Of a stretch of 64,000 nt of DNA, positions 52,898-62,079 are shown piece after piece; position 1 is the first letter of the stretch, and each line of letters begins with the position of its first letter. Origin of the DNA: Patiriisocius marinus (lineage in GTDB: Bacteria; Bacteroidota; Bacteroidia; Flavobacteriales; Flavobacteriaceae). Location: NCBI RefSeq assembly GCF_008974325.1, contig NZ_BKCG01000003.1, positions 62,001 through 126,000 on the forward strand. Direction: 5' to 3'. Both the position numbers and the translations under genes were made by a program. The notes under the pieces were generated by a model. It saw nothing but the letters and a program-made list of their open reading frames with translations. It searched no databases and had not been told where the DNA came from.

Positions 52898-53851
52898 TTG
52901 AAACTCTCAAGAGAAGTTAAAACAGGAATCCTCGCAATTGGTGCGATACTATTATTCATTTTTGGATATAGCTATCTTAAAGGCACAAATTTGCTTGAGA
53001 AAAACCGTACCTTTTTTGTAGAATATGGTAATGTAGAAGGTTTAGCCTCTGCAGCACCTGTTACTATAAATGGTCTGGTGGTTGGTAAAGTATTAGATAT
53101 CGCATACCAAAATAAGACTGGTAAATTGATTGTTAAATTTTCAGTAGAAGAAGAAGATTTCCAATTTTCAAAATCAAGCACTGTACGTATATACAGTACG
53201 GGACTTATTGGTGGAAAGTCTTTAGGGATTTTTCCTAAATATGAGTCTGATAAATTTGCTGTATCTGGAGATACACTTGTAGGTAGTATTGAAGATGGTA
53301 TGCTAACAGCTGTAACTAAAGCATTAGGACCCCTTGAAAAGAAAGTAAATGTTACTCTTGCTACGGTAGATTCGTTAATGATATCATTTACTAATTTATT
53401 AGATGAAGAAACTACACGTAATTTACAAGGAGCTATAGCAAACCTTAATACTACTATGAAATCACTTAATGGTGCTTCAGGTAGTCTAGATGGATTATTA
53501 CGTAATAACAGTGATAAATTAGACCGTACGTTCACAAACTTAGATGAAATGGCGGTCAATTTTAACTCTTTGTCAGATTCGCTTGCCCAATTAGAGACAG
53601 GTAAACTTGTAAATGAATTTCAGTCAGTAGTTAGTAGATTTGAAGATATAGCTTCAGGTTTAGAAAATGGAGAAGGATCTGTAGGTAAATTATTAAAAGA
53701 TGACGCCCTTTACGAAAATTTGGAAGGAGCATCGCGCCAGTTAGAACAACTATTACAAGATGTAAAACTTAATCCTAAGCGTTACGTACATATATCAGTT
53801 TTTGGAAGAAAAAACACTGAATACAACACGCCGGATAACCCAGACCAATAA
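52898..53851 (+). CDS. MlaD/MCE family lipid transport protein
   Basis: Protein of 317 residues with one N-terminal helix (about 7-27) and an MCE domain at about 35-115 (FFVEYGNVEGLASAAPVTINGLVVGKVLDI, IYSTGLIGGKSLGI), followed by a long helical region. Such proteins form periplasmic rings that carry phospholipids between membranes. The TTG start at 52898 gives MKLSREVKTGILAIG, typical of flavobacterial MlaD. It ends 3 bp before the Fe-S protein gene. No ATPase or permease genes lie nearby. Confidence 0.92.
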   Translation: MKLSREVKTGILAIGAILLFIFGYSYLKGTNLLEKNRTFFVEYGNVEGLASAAPVTINGLVVGKVLDIAYQNKTGKLIVKFSVEEEDFQFSKSSTVRIYSTGLIGGKSLGIFPKYESDKFAVSGDTLVGSIEDGMLTAVTKALGPLEKKVNVTLATVDSLMISFTNLLDEETTRNLQGAIANLNTTMKSLNGASGSLDGLLRNNSDKLDRTFTNLDEMAVNFNSLSDSLAQLETGKLVNEFQSVVSRFEDIASGLENGEGSVGKLLKDDALYENLEGASRQLEQLLQDVKLNPKRYVHISVFGRKNTEYNTPDNPDQ

Positions 53852-53854
53852 ATA

Positions 53855-55156
53855 ATGCAATACATACCAAACATCATTTTTTTACTCCTGCTAATTGCGG
53901 GAGTTGGCTATTTTACTATTAACATACGTAAAGTAATTCGTAATATTAAGCAAGGTATTCCCGTTGATGCTAGTGATAATAAAGCTGAGCGTTATGGAAA
54001 TGTTGCACGAATAGCTTTAGGGCAATCTAAAATGGTAAAACGACCAGTTTCTGGAATATTACACTTTATTACATATGTAGGTTTCATAATTATCAATATT
54101 GAAGTTTTAGAAATTATTATTGATGGAATATTTGGAACACATCGTGCATTTTCAGGAATGGGAAGTGTTTATGGATTTCTAATTGCGTGTTTTGAAATTC
54201 TAGCAGTACTTGTTTTTGTATCAGTTGTAATATTTTGGCTACGCCGAAATATTATTAAGATAAAACGTTTCTTTAAACCTGAAATGAAAGGCTGGCCAAA
54301 GCAAGATGGAAATTTCATTTTATATTTTGAAATGATATTAATGGCATTGTTCTTAATTATGAACGCTACTGATGTTCCTTTTCAACAAATGAATAACGGG
54401 AACGTTATTTCACAACATATCGCTGGTTTCTTTTCTGGAACTTCAGAAAGTACTCTTCATATAATTGAGCGTAGTGCTTGGTGGATTCATATTATTGGAA
54501 TTTTAATATTCCTAAACTACTTATATTTCTCTAAGCATTTACATATATTACTTGCTTTCCCTAATGTTTATTTTGGTCGTGTAACTCCTAAAGGTCAATT
54601 TAAAAATAACGAAGCTGTGACAGCTGAAGTTAAAATGATGATGGACCCTAATGTAGATCCTTTTGCTGCTCCACCAGCAGATGCTCCAGCTCCGGCTAAA
54701 TTTGGTGCAAGTGATGTAATGGATTTAACGCAAATCCAATTATTAAATGCTTATACGTGTACGGAATGTGGTCGTTGTACAGATGAATGTCCTGCAAACA
54801 AAACAGGTAAAAAATTATCTCCTCGTAAAATTATGATGGATACAAGAGACCGTCTACAAGAAGTAGGTAAAAATCTAGATGCAAATAAGGGAGTATTTGT
54901 ACCAGATAACAAACAATTATTAGGCGATTATATTAGTACTGAAGAGTTATGGGCTTGTACAACTTGTAACGCATGTGTAGAAGCTTGTCCTGTAAGTATT
55001 GATCCATTATCGATAATTATGGATATGCGTCAATACCTAGTCATGGAGCAAAGTGCCGCACCTAATGAGCTAAATGTAACAATGACAAATATTGAAAATA
55101 ATGGAGCTCCTTGGCCTTTTAATCAACAAGATAGATTGAACTGGGCGAAAGAATAA
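53855..55156 (+). CDS. Membrane 4Fe-4S dicluster electron-transfer protein
   Basis: Protein of 433 residues with about five membrane helices in the first 240 residues, in a NarI/HdrE-like layout with His pairs, e.g. GILHFITYVGF and WWIHIIGILIFLNYLYFSKHLHILL. A ferredoxin domain follows (about 290-400) with two clusters, CTECGRCTDECP and CTTCNACVEACP. It probably passes electrons from quinol to the CCG-domain partner encoded at 55998, like HdrDE or GlpC-type pairs. The cognate substrate is unknown. Start ATG is 3 bp after the mlaD stop. Confidence 0.9.
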   Translation: MQYIPNIIFLLLLIAGVGYFTINIRKVIRNIKQGIPVDASDNKAERYGNVARIALGQSKMVKRPVSGILHFITYVGFIIINIEVLEIIIDGIFGTHRAFSGMGSVYGFLIACFEILAVLVFVSVVIFWLRRNIIKIKRFFKPEMKGWPKQDGNFILYFEMILMALFLIMNATDVPFQQMNNGNVISQHIAGFFSGTSESTLHIIERSAWWIHIIGILIFLNYLYFSKHLHILLAFPNVYFGRVTPKGQFKNNEAVTAEVKMMMDPNVDPFAAPPADAPAPAKFGASDVMDLTQIQLLNAYTCTECGRCTDECPANKTGKKLSPRKIMMDTRDRLQEVGKNLDANKGVFVPDNKQLLGDYISTEELWACTTCNACVEACPVSIDPLSIIMDMRQYLVMEQSAAPNELNVTMTNIENNGAPWPFNQQDRLNWAKE

Positions 55157-55165
55157 TGCATAGAT

Positions 55166-55489
55166 ATGAAATATTATTTTGAACTTTTATTGCTAATATT
55201 CAGTATTCAAGCAATGAATGCACAAAATATCCACGATTTTAAAAAAGACTCATTACAGTTTAAAATCTACGGAAATATTACATATCAATCTAATAATGCT
55301 GTAGACATTAAAGTTACAAAAGTGTTTTGTGATTATTGTAATGAGAAACAGAAAGGATACTTAACCCAAGTAGGTTGGCGAAATATGTATAATACTCGAA
55401 ATGACGATGACACTGTTGTTGAAAATGGAGAAACAAAGAAAATTTTATACATACGAGTAGCAAAATCAGATTTTAGAAAATTAAAGTAG
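55166..55489 (+). CDS. Small exported protein, unknown
   Basis: Protein of 107 residues with a signal peptide (MKYYFELLLLIFSIQAMNAQ). The mature part is beta-rich with a CDYC pair (VTKVFCDYCNEKQKGY) that could bind metal or form a disulfide. No family is recognised. It sits 9 bp after the Fe-S dicluster gene and 28 bp before the HAD gene, splitting what is usually a tight Fe-S gene pair, and may be a later insertion. Confidence 0.7.
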   Translation: MKYYFELLLLIFSIQAMNAQNIHDFKKDSLQFKIYGNITYQSNNAVDIKVTKVFCDYCNEKQKGYLTQVGWRNMYNTRNDDDTVVENGETKKILYIRVAKSDFRKLK

Positions 55490-55517
55490 AATTAGTAATT
55501 ACAATAATAAGAGAGAA

Positions 55518-55952
55518 ATGGACCAACAAGAAGCAGAAAAAATGTTACACGAAAAGGTAGAAGCTGGAGAAACAGTAAGCCCGGTATTACCTGAAGGTGT
55601 AAAAAACTATCTAATAGACATAGATGGCACTATTACTGAAGATGTCCCGAATGAAGAGCCTGAACGTATGGCTACTTGCGAACCATTTCCAGATGCATTA
55701 AAAACATTAAACAAATGGTATGATGAAGGACATTTAATTTGTTTTTTCACTTCTAGAACAGAAGATCATAGAGAAGTTACCGAAACTTGGCTTAAAAAAC
55801 ACGGTTTTAACTATCATTCACTTTTAATGGGTAAACCACGTGGTGGTAATTACCATTGGGTTGATAATCACCTTGTAAAAGCAACACGATATAAAGGAAA
55901 ATTTACTGATTTAGTAGATAAAGAAGTAACTATTCAGGTATTTGAGGAATAA
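55518..55952 (+). CDS. HAD-like phosphatase family protein
   Basis: Protein of 144 residues with the HAD motif I YLIDIDGTITED (Asp nucleophile near residue 34), motif II FFTSRTED, a Lys in MGKPRGG and an acidic motif VDNHL. The small size and lack of a cap suggest a phosphatase acting on a phosphorylated sugar or nucleotide. Homologs in Bacteroidota are often labelled phosphoheptose isomerase, but the sequence has no SIS domain. It is inside the Fe-S gene cluster, of unclear relation. Confidence 0.82.
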   Translation: MDQQEAEKMLHEKVEAGETVSPVLPEGVKNYLIDIDGTITEDVPNEEPERMATCEPFPDALKTLNKWYDEGHLICFFTSRTEDHREVTETWLKKHGFNYHSLLMGKPRGGNYHWVDNHLVKATRYKGKFTDLVDKEVTIQVFEE

Positions 55953-55997
55953 TAAGATTTTAATAAAAAAAGGTCCCCGTCTCACCGGGAAATAGAT

Positions 55998-56789
55998 ATG
56001 AGCGAATTACTAAAAGTCCCAACAATGGCCGAATTTATGGCCCAAGGAAAACAACCTGAAGTATTATTTTGGGTAGGTTGTGCTGGAAGTTTTGACGATA
56101 GAGCAAAGAAAATTACTAAAGCGTTTGTTAAATTATTAAATAACGCAGGAGTAGAATTTGCTGTATTGGGAACAGAAGAAAGCTGTACTGGTGATCCCGC
56201 TAAAAGAGCAGGGAACGAATTTTTATTTCAGATGCAAGCAGTGACTAATATTGAAGTCATGAATGCATATGAGGTTAAAAAAATTGTAACTGCTTGTCCT
56301 CATTGCTTCAATACTATAAACAATGAATATCCTCAATTAGGTGGTAAATACGAAGTTATGCACCACACTCAGTTTTTAAAAGAACTATTAAATGAAGGAA
56401 GACTTAAAGTTGAAGGTGGAAAATTTAAAGGAAAGAAAATTACTTTTCACGACCCTTGTTATTTAGGTCGCGCTAACGGTGAATATGAAGCTCCAAGAGA
56501 TCTATTAAGAAAACTTGAAGTGGAACTTGTTGAAATGAAACGTTGCAAAACAAAAGGACTATGTTGTGGAGCTGGTGGATCTCAAATGTTTAAAGAAGCG
56601 GAACCAGGAACTAAAGAAATAAACATTGAACGTACAGAAGAAGCAATAGAAACAGGTGCTGAAATTATAGCAGCAGGTTGTCCATTCTGTAATACAATGA
56701 TGACAGATGGCGTAAAACACGAAGAAAAAGAAGGTGATGTAAAAGTGATGGATGTTGCAGAAATGATTGCAACGGCAGGTGATCTCTAA
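55998..56789 (+). CDS. CCG-domain Fe-S protein (LutA/HdrB-like)
   Basis: Protein of 263 residues with two cysteine-rich CCG-type domains. Cys residues appear in FWVGCAGSF, EESCTGDPAKR, TACPHCFNT, HDPCYLGR, CKTKGLCCGAGGSQMF and AGCPFCNTM, the pattern that binds a non-cubane 4Fe-4S cluster. It pairs with the membrane ferredoxin protein at 53855. Family members serve in lactate oxidation (LutA), glycerol-3-phosphate oxidation (GlpC) and heterodisulfide reduction (HdrB); the substrate here is not evident. Cytoplasmic. Confidence 0.9.
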   Translation: MSELLKVPTMAEFMAQGKQPEVLFWVGCAGSFDDRAKKITKAFVKLLNNAGVEFAVLGTEESCTGDPAKRAGNEFLFQMQAVTNIEVMNAYEVKKIVTACPHCFNTINNEYPQLGGKYEVMHHTQFLKELLNEGRLKVEGGKFKGKKITFHDPCYLGRANGEYEAPRDLLRKLEVELVEMKRCKTKGLCCGAGGSQMFKEAEPGTKEINIERTEEAIETGAEIIAAGCPFCNTMMTDGVKHEEKEGDVKVMDVAEMIATAGDL

Positions 56790-56847
56790 ACATTTTTAGA
56801 TTTTGTAAGTTATTATTAAAGTAAATCATTATTGTAAATTAAAGTTA

Positions 56848-57333
56848 ATGTTAGCAAATTTTTCAGACCTTCCTAATGACTCAAGAATATGGGTTTATCA
56901 ATCTAACCGAAAGTTTACGGAAGATGAAACTTCATTTATAGAAGAAACAACTGCTGAGTTTTTAAAGCAATGGACAGCTCACGGTGCTAATCTTGAAGCA
57001 GGATTCGAAATCAAGTATAATAGATTTATAGTTATAGGTTTAAACCAAGAAAATGCTTCAGCTTCTGGCTGTAGTATTGATGCATCTGTACATTTTATAC
57101 AGCAATTACAAGAAAAGTTAAATCTTGATTTACTTGATAAAATGAACGTAACGTATTATAACGGACCCCATATAGCTCATAAATCTCTTACTGATTTTAG
57201 AGCGATGGCTAAAAATAAATCTGTTTCCCCCAACACTATTGTTTTTAACAACTTAGTTAATACAAAAGAAGAATATTTAGAAAACTGGGAAGTTCCTGCA
57301 AAGGAAAGCTGGCACAATAGATTTCTAGCATAG
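56848..57333 (+). CDS. Conserved protein of unknown function
   Basis: Cytoplasmic protein of 161 residues, conserved in Bacteroidota. Homologs are often labelled ABC transporter ATPase, but there is no Walker A (GxxxxGKS), Walker B or LSGGQ motif here. The sequence has a mixed alpha/beta pattern with SDLPNDSRIWVYQSNRKFT and a GCSIDASVHFIQQL segment, where a Cys follows a Ser-rich turn. Function unknown. It lies 19 bp upstream of the GH3 fusion gene. Confidence 0.85.
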   Translation: MLANFSDLPNDSRIWVYQSNRKFTEDETSFIEETTAEFLKQWTAHGANLEAGFEIKYNRFIVIGLNQENASASGCSIDASVHFIQQLQEKLNLDLLDKMNVTYYNGPHIAHKSLTDFRAMAKNKSVSPNTIVFNNLVNTKEEYLENWEVPAKESWHNRFLA

Positions 57334-57352
57334 TTTTTGTACTTTTAAGTAT

Positions 57353-60271
57353 ATGAAAAAACTGTTTGCCCTCGCACTCCTTTTATTGTCTTTTGTTACA
57401 TCAATAGCACAACAAATAAACCCTCTTATAGTAGAAAATGACTATCAAAACCAACGAATGTGGGTTGATAGTATTTATAACCAAATGTCCCTTCAAGAAA
57501 AAGTAGGACAATTGTTTATGGTTGATGTTTTTTCGAGCGATCCAAAGCCTAAAACTGATAAAATAAATGCTCTTATTCGTGATCAACATATTGGTGGTGT
57601 AATTTTTTCAAAAGGGGGCCCTAAAAGGCAAGCTAAATTAAATAATCAATTTCAATCTCAAGCAAAAGTGCCTTTACTTATAGGTATGGATGCAGAGTGG
57701 GGTCTTGCAATGAGATTGGATTCTACTTATGCTTTTCCTTGGAATATGACTTTGGGGGCAATTACAGATAATAAAATTGTTGAGAAAGTTGGATATCGTA
57801 TAGGTAGGCACTCTAAAAGATTAGGAGTTCATATTAATTTTGCACCTGTTGTAGATATTAACACTAATCCAAAAAATCCAATTATTGGAAACCGTTCTTT
57901 TGGTGAAGATAAAGATAATGTTACTGAAAAATCACTTGCTTTTATGCAAGGAATGCAGCGTGCTGGAATTTTAGCAAATGCGAAACATTTTCCAGGTCAC
58001 GGTGACACAGATACAGATTCTCATAAAACACTTCCAACGATTAATTTTACAAAAGAACGTATAGACAGTATAGAGCTTTATCCATATCGTAGATTAATAC
58101 GAGAAGGATTAAGTAGTGTAATGGTAGCACATTTAAATGTCCCGTCATTAGAAGAGAAAGAAGGATTACCATCTTCCATATCTAAAACTATTGTAAATGA
58201 TATGTTGAAAGGCGAATTAGCTTTCAACGGCTTAATATTTACTGATGCACTTAATATGAAAGGTGCTGCAAATTTCAAACAACCAGGAGAAATTGACCTT
58301 GCAGCATTTTTGGCAGGTAATGATGTGTTGCTAATTTCCGAAGATATTCCAAAGGCACATGCGTTATTAGTAAATGCTTATAGAGAGGAAGTTGTGAGTG
58401 AAGAGCGTTTAGCGCATTCAGTTAAAAAAATTCTATACGCTAAGTATAAAGTAGGTTTACACACTTATCAGCCTGTAAATGCAAACTATATTGTTGAAGA
58501 TTTAAATAGTATTGTAGATGATGTTGTTTATGAGGAAGCAATAGGTAAAGCCTTAACAGTTCTTAAAAATGATAATGCTATATTACCTATTAAAGATTTA
58601 CAAAATAAGCGAATTGCATACATTAATCTTGGTGATGATTCTGGTACAACTTTTCTAGATGCCTTACAAAAATATTCGCAAGTAGATTTTGTGAAAGCAA
58701 ATACCTTAGATGAGTATATTACTAAATTATCAAAGTATAATTATGTTATTGCTGGATTTCATAAATCTAATGCAAACCCTTGGAAGGGCTACAAATTTTC
58801 TGATAAAGAATTAGTTTGGTTGTATGAAATAGCAAGAACTAATACACTTATTCTTGATGTATTTGCAAGACCTTATGCACTATTAGATTTAAAAACGACC
58901 ACAAATTTCGATGGTATTATTATGTCTTATCAGAACAGTGAAATTTCTCAAAATTTATCTGCACAATTAATTTTTGGTGCTCGTGAAGGAGAAGGTAAAT
59001 TACCTGTTTCACTTGGAGAAAATTTCCCATTAAATACACATTTAAGAACTACAAGTTTAAATAGATTAGCATACGGTACACCAGAAAGTGTTGGGATGAG
59101 TAGTTATAAACTTCGTAAAATAGATTCACTTGCTAGAGCAGGTGTTGCAGGTGGTATGATGCCTGGTGCACAGATTTTAGTAGCTAGAAAAGGAAAGGTA
59201 GTATATCATAAAAACTTTGGGTATCACGAACAAAATAGAAAACAACCAGTTACTGATAACAGCATTTACGATCTTGCATCCTTAACTAAAATATTAGCAA
59301 CCTTACCGCAAATTATGCAATTAGTAGATGAAGGTGTTCTCTCTATGGATACTAAATTAGCTACAATGCTACCTGAATATGCTGGTACTGATAAAGCTAA
59401 TATTACTCTTAGAAGAATGTTAACACATACTGCACGATTAAAAGCGTGGATACCATATTATGTAGGTACATTAGATACTGCAACTAAAAAACCTATGACT
59501 AAATGGTATGCTAAAACTAGTAGTCAAGATTTTCCTTATAAAGTTGCTAATGAACTTTATATGAAACGTGAATTTAAAGATAGTATCTATCTTCAAATTA
59601 AGGAAAGTGAATTACGTAGTCGTTCTGGCTATAAGTATAGTGATTTGCCTTACTATTTACTAATGCGCTATTTAGAAAAACATCATAAAGATAAGTTAGA
59701 AAATATTGTACAACGCGACTTTTATAACTCTATGGGAGCTTCAACAATGACATACCATCCTTTGGATAAATTTAGCAAAACTCGAATAGCCCCTACGGAA
59801 GATGACACCTATTTTAGAATGCAAAAAGTACAGGGTTATGTACACGATCAAGGAGCAGCAATGTTAGGAGGTGTAAGTGGCCACGCTGGTCTTTTTAGTA
59901 ATGCTAATGATGTAGCTAAAATGATGCAGATGTACTTAAATAAAGGCTACTACGGAGGTAAACGCTACATTAGTGAGGATACTTTAGAAGATTTTAATAC
60001 TTGCTACTATTGTGATGATAATGTACGTCGTGGTGTAGGTTTTGATAAACCCCAATTAGGAGATTCAGGCCCAACCTGTGGGTGTGTTTCTATGACTAGT
60101 TTTGGGCATAGTGGATTTACAGGAACTTTTACTTGGGCTGATCCCGAGCAGGATATAGTATATGTGTTTTTGTCTAATAGAACATTTCCTAATGCAGACA
60201 ATAGAAAGTTAATAGGTTCTAACTTGAGAAGTAAAATTCAAGAAGCAATCTATGAGGCGATAGATTATTAA
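57353..60271 (+). CDS. GH3 beta-N-acetylglucosaminidase/beta-lactamase-like fusion
   Basis: Exported protein of 972 residues with signal peptide to about 19. Residues about 40-390 form the glycoside hydrolase family 3 domain, with the NagZ-type loop KHFPGHGDTDTDSH near 210 and the Asp nucleophile in FTDALNMKGA. A GH3 C-terminal sandwich follows, then a serine-hydrolase domain of the class C beta-lactamase type (about 590-960) with Ser643-Leu-Thr-Lys646, YSDLPYY and a GHSGFTG box. The pair probably removes GlcNAc and acts on muropeptides in peptidoglycan recycling. This fusion is common in Bacteroidota. Confidence 0.92.
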   Translation: MKKLFALALLLLSFVTSIAQQINPLIVENDYQNQRMWVDSIYNQMSLQEKVGQLFMVDVFSSDPKPKTDKINALIRDQHIGGVIFSKGGPKRQAKLNNQFQSQAKVPLLIGMDAEWGLAMRLDSTYAFPWNMTLGAITDNKIVEKVGYRIGRHSKRLGVHINFAPVVDINTNPKNPIIGNRSFGEDKDNVTEKSLAFMQGMQRAGILANAKHFPGHGDTDTDSHKTLPTINFTKERIDSIELYPYRRLIREGLSSVMVAHLNVPSLEEKEGLPSSISKTIVNDMLKGELAFNGLIFTDALNMKGAANFKQPGEIDLAAFLAGNDVLLISEDIPKAHALLVNAYREEVVSEERLAHSVKKILYAKYKVGLHTYQPVNANYIVEDLNSIVDDVVYEEAIGKALTVLKNDNAILPIKDLQNKRIAYINLGDDSGTTFLDALQKYSQVDFVKANTLDEYITKLSKYNYVIAGFHKSNANPWKGYKFSDKELVWLYEIARTNTLILDVFARPYALLDLKTTTNFDGIIMSYQNSEISQNLSAQLIFGAREGEGKLPVSLGENFPLNTHLRTTSLNRLAYGTPESVGMSSYKLRKIDSLARAGVAGGMMPGAQILVARKGKVVYHKNFGYHEQNRKQPVTDNSIYDLASLTKILATLPQIMQLVDEGVLSMDTKLATMLPEYAGTDKANITLRRMLTHTARLKAWIPYYVGTLDTATKKPMTKWYAKTSSQDFPYKVANELYMKREFKDSIYLQIKESELRSRSGYKYSDLPYYLLMRYLEKHHKDKLENIVQRDFYNSMGASTMTYHPLDKFSKTRIAPTEDDTYFRMQKVQGYVHDQGAAMLGGVSGHAGLFSNANDVAKMMQMYLNKGYYGGKRYISEDTLEDFNTCYYCDDNVRRGVGFDKPQLGDSGPTCGCVSMTSFGHSGFTGTFTWADPEQDIVYVFLSNRTFPNADNRKLIGSNLRSKIQEAIYEAIDY

Positions 60272-60340
60272 TATCATTTAAATAAAAATGATAGTGGGTT
60301 CTTCGTTGTATCTTAGCAGTTACTGAATAACAAAATATTT

Positions 60341-61471
60341 ATGAGAATAGCGATTGTATGTTATCCCACTTTTGGTGGTAGTGGAGTAGTAGCGACTGAA
60401 TTAGGTGTCGCATTAGCAGAACGTGGCCATGAAATACATTTTATAACATACAAACAACCTGTTCGTTTAGATTTGCTTTCGCGAAATATCCATTTTCATG
60501 AAGTTTCAGTACCAAAATATCCGTTGTTTAAATACCAGCCGTATGAATTAGCTTTGTCTAGTAAGCTAGTGGATATGGTCAAACTTTATAAAATTGACGT
60601 TTTACACGTACATTATGCAATACCACACGCATATGCAGGGTACATGGCAAAACAAATGTTAGCTGAAGAAGGCATTACTATCCCAATGGTTACAACCTTA
60701 CATGGAACAGATATTACATTAGTAGGAAATCATCCATTTTATAAACCTGCGGTTACATTTAGTATCAACAATAGCGATTGTGTAACATCAGTATCACAGA
60801 GTTTGAAAGACGATACATTACGTCTTTTCAATATAAAGAAAGAAATCTATGTAGTTCCTAATTTTATCGATACCAAAAATTTCAACAATCCTTATACTGA
60901 ATGCCAGCGTGATTTAATGGCTACTCCTAATGAGCGTATTATAACCCATGTAAGTAATTTGCGACCAGTAAAAAGGGTAAGTGATATTGTGAAAATATTT
61001 AATATCATTCAAAAAGAAATTCCTTCTAAATTATTAATAGTTGGTGAAGGTCCTGAATCTGAACCAGCAGAACTATTAGCTGAAGAATTGGGCATTTCAG
61101 ATAAAATTCTATTTATGGGGAATAGTAATGAAGTAGATAAAATTCTATGTTTTACTGATTTGTTTTTACTTCCATCTGAAAAAGAAAGTTTTGGACTTGC
61201 AGCATTAGAAGCAATGGCAAGTGGAGTTCCAGTAATTTCAAGTAATACTGGAGGACTATCAGAGGTTAATATTCATGGTGAAAGTGGTTTTCTAAGTGAT
61301 GTTGGGAATATTGAAGAAATGGCAGCAAACGCTCTTAAAATTTTAAGTAACGACGAAACTTTAGCAGCTTTTAAAACTAGAGCCAAAAAATCGGCTATTA
61401 GGTTTGATACTGATACCGTAGTTCCTCAATATGAAGCAATTTACCGCAATGCAATTTCAGGTAATTGTTAA
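60341..61471 (+). CDS. bshA: N-acetyl-alpha-D-glucosaminyl L-malate synthase BshA
   Basis: GT4-family glycosyltransferase of 376 residues, the first enzyme of bacillithiol synthesis, joining UDP-GlcNAc to L-malate. The signature N-terminus YPTFGGSGVVATELGVALAERGHEIHF is present, together with THLHGTDITLVG-like TLHGTDITLVGN, RPVKR and the nucleotide-sugar site EKESFGLAALEAMASGVPVI. Bacillithiol is the low-molecular-weight thiol of many flavobacteria and links functionally to the peroxide and persulfide genes elsewhere in the window. Confidence 0.95.
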   Translation: MRIAIVCYPTFGGSGVVATELGVALAERGHEIHFITYKQPVRLDLLSRNIHFHEVSVPKYPLFKYQPYELALSSKLVDMVKLYKIDVLHVHYAIPHAYAGYMAKQMLAEEGITIPMVTTLHGTDITLVGNHPFYKPAVTFSINNSDCVTSVSQSLKDDTLRLFNIKKEIYVVPNFIDTKNFNNPYTECQRDLMATPNERIITHVSNLRPVKRVSDIVKIFNIIQKEIPSKLLIVGEGPESEPAELLAEELGISDKILFMGNSNEVDKILCFTDLFLLPSEKESFGLAALEAMASGVPVISSNTGGLSEVNIHGESGFLSDVGNIEEMAANALKILSNDETLAAFKTRAKKSAIRFDTDTVVPQYEAIYRNAISGNC

Positions 61472-61488
61472 ATAGTAATTATCATAAA

Positions 61489-61857
61489 TTATTTAGGTGT
61501 ACGTATTATTTTTTCCATTTTACGTCCTTTAGCTAATTCATCTACAAGTTTATCTAAATACCGTACTTGTTTTGTAAGTGGGTTAATTAATTCTTCAATT
61601 CGATATCCACAAATAACACCTTTAATTAAATGTGCATTTGGATTTAGAGAAGCTCTTTGGAAAAAAGTTTTAAAGGTTATTTTTTCAGCTATAAATTCTT
61701 CTATTTTTGACTCGTTAAATCCTGTTAACCATTCTATTACTTGATGTAATTCGTCTTTAGTTCTACCTTTCTTTTCAACTTTTGTAACGTAATGTGGATA
61801 GACTGAACCAAATATCATTTTCGCAATTCTGTCATTATGTTCTGGCGTAGTTTTCAT
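61489..61857 (-). CDS. DUF2200 family protein
   Basis: Protein of 122 residues matching DUF2200 along its length (HNDRIAKMIFGSVYPHYVTKVEKKGRT, TFFQRASLNPNAHLIKGVICGYRIEEL, ending KMEKIIRTPK). It is cytoplasmic, basic and helical; the function is unknown. It is a single gene convergent with bshA with 17 bp between. Confidence 0.92.
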   Translation of the reverse strand: MKTTPEHNDRIAKMIFGSVYPHYVTKVEKKGRTKDELHQVIEWLTGFNESKIEEFIAEKITFKTFFQRASLNPNAHLIKGVICGYRIEELINPLTKQVRYLDKLVDELAKGRKMEKIIRTPK

Positions 61858-61970
61858 TCGCTATTATATTTTAGATTAATAATTTTAAAAGGATTTTAAT
61901 TTAAAGTGTTTTTTAATTACAAGATACTTTAATCATCAAAAAACATATTCATTCTGAAATTTTACTAATT

Positions 61971-62010
61971 AAAAAGTCTTGGCTATTATCAATTGTAACC
62001 AAGACTTTTT
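61971..62010 (-). terminator. Terminator downstream of asnB
   Basis: 12-bp stem AAAAAGTCTTGG / CCAAGACTTTTT with a 16-nt loop, flanked by T on either strand. It lies 70 bp after the asnB stop. Apart from this hairpin the 222-bp gap 61858-62079 shows nothing. Confidence 0.75.
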
Positions 62011-62079
62011 TTAATCAAATAGAGTAAAAATTGATGTTTTAATATTTCCGAAGATATTATTGAAACTCTTTAAAGTACA

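Noticed and set aside
52972-53559. Long antisense ORF of 195 codons in the mlaD gene
   Set aside because: It lies fully inside a confidently assigned gene, has no family resemblance and no start-site or promoter support.
55518-55952. Phosphoheptose isomerase
   Set aside because: The sequence has HAD phosphatase motifs and no SIS domain, so the common database label was not used.
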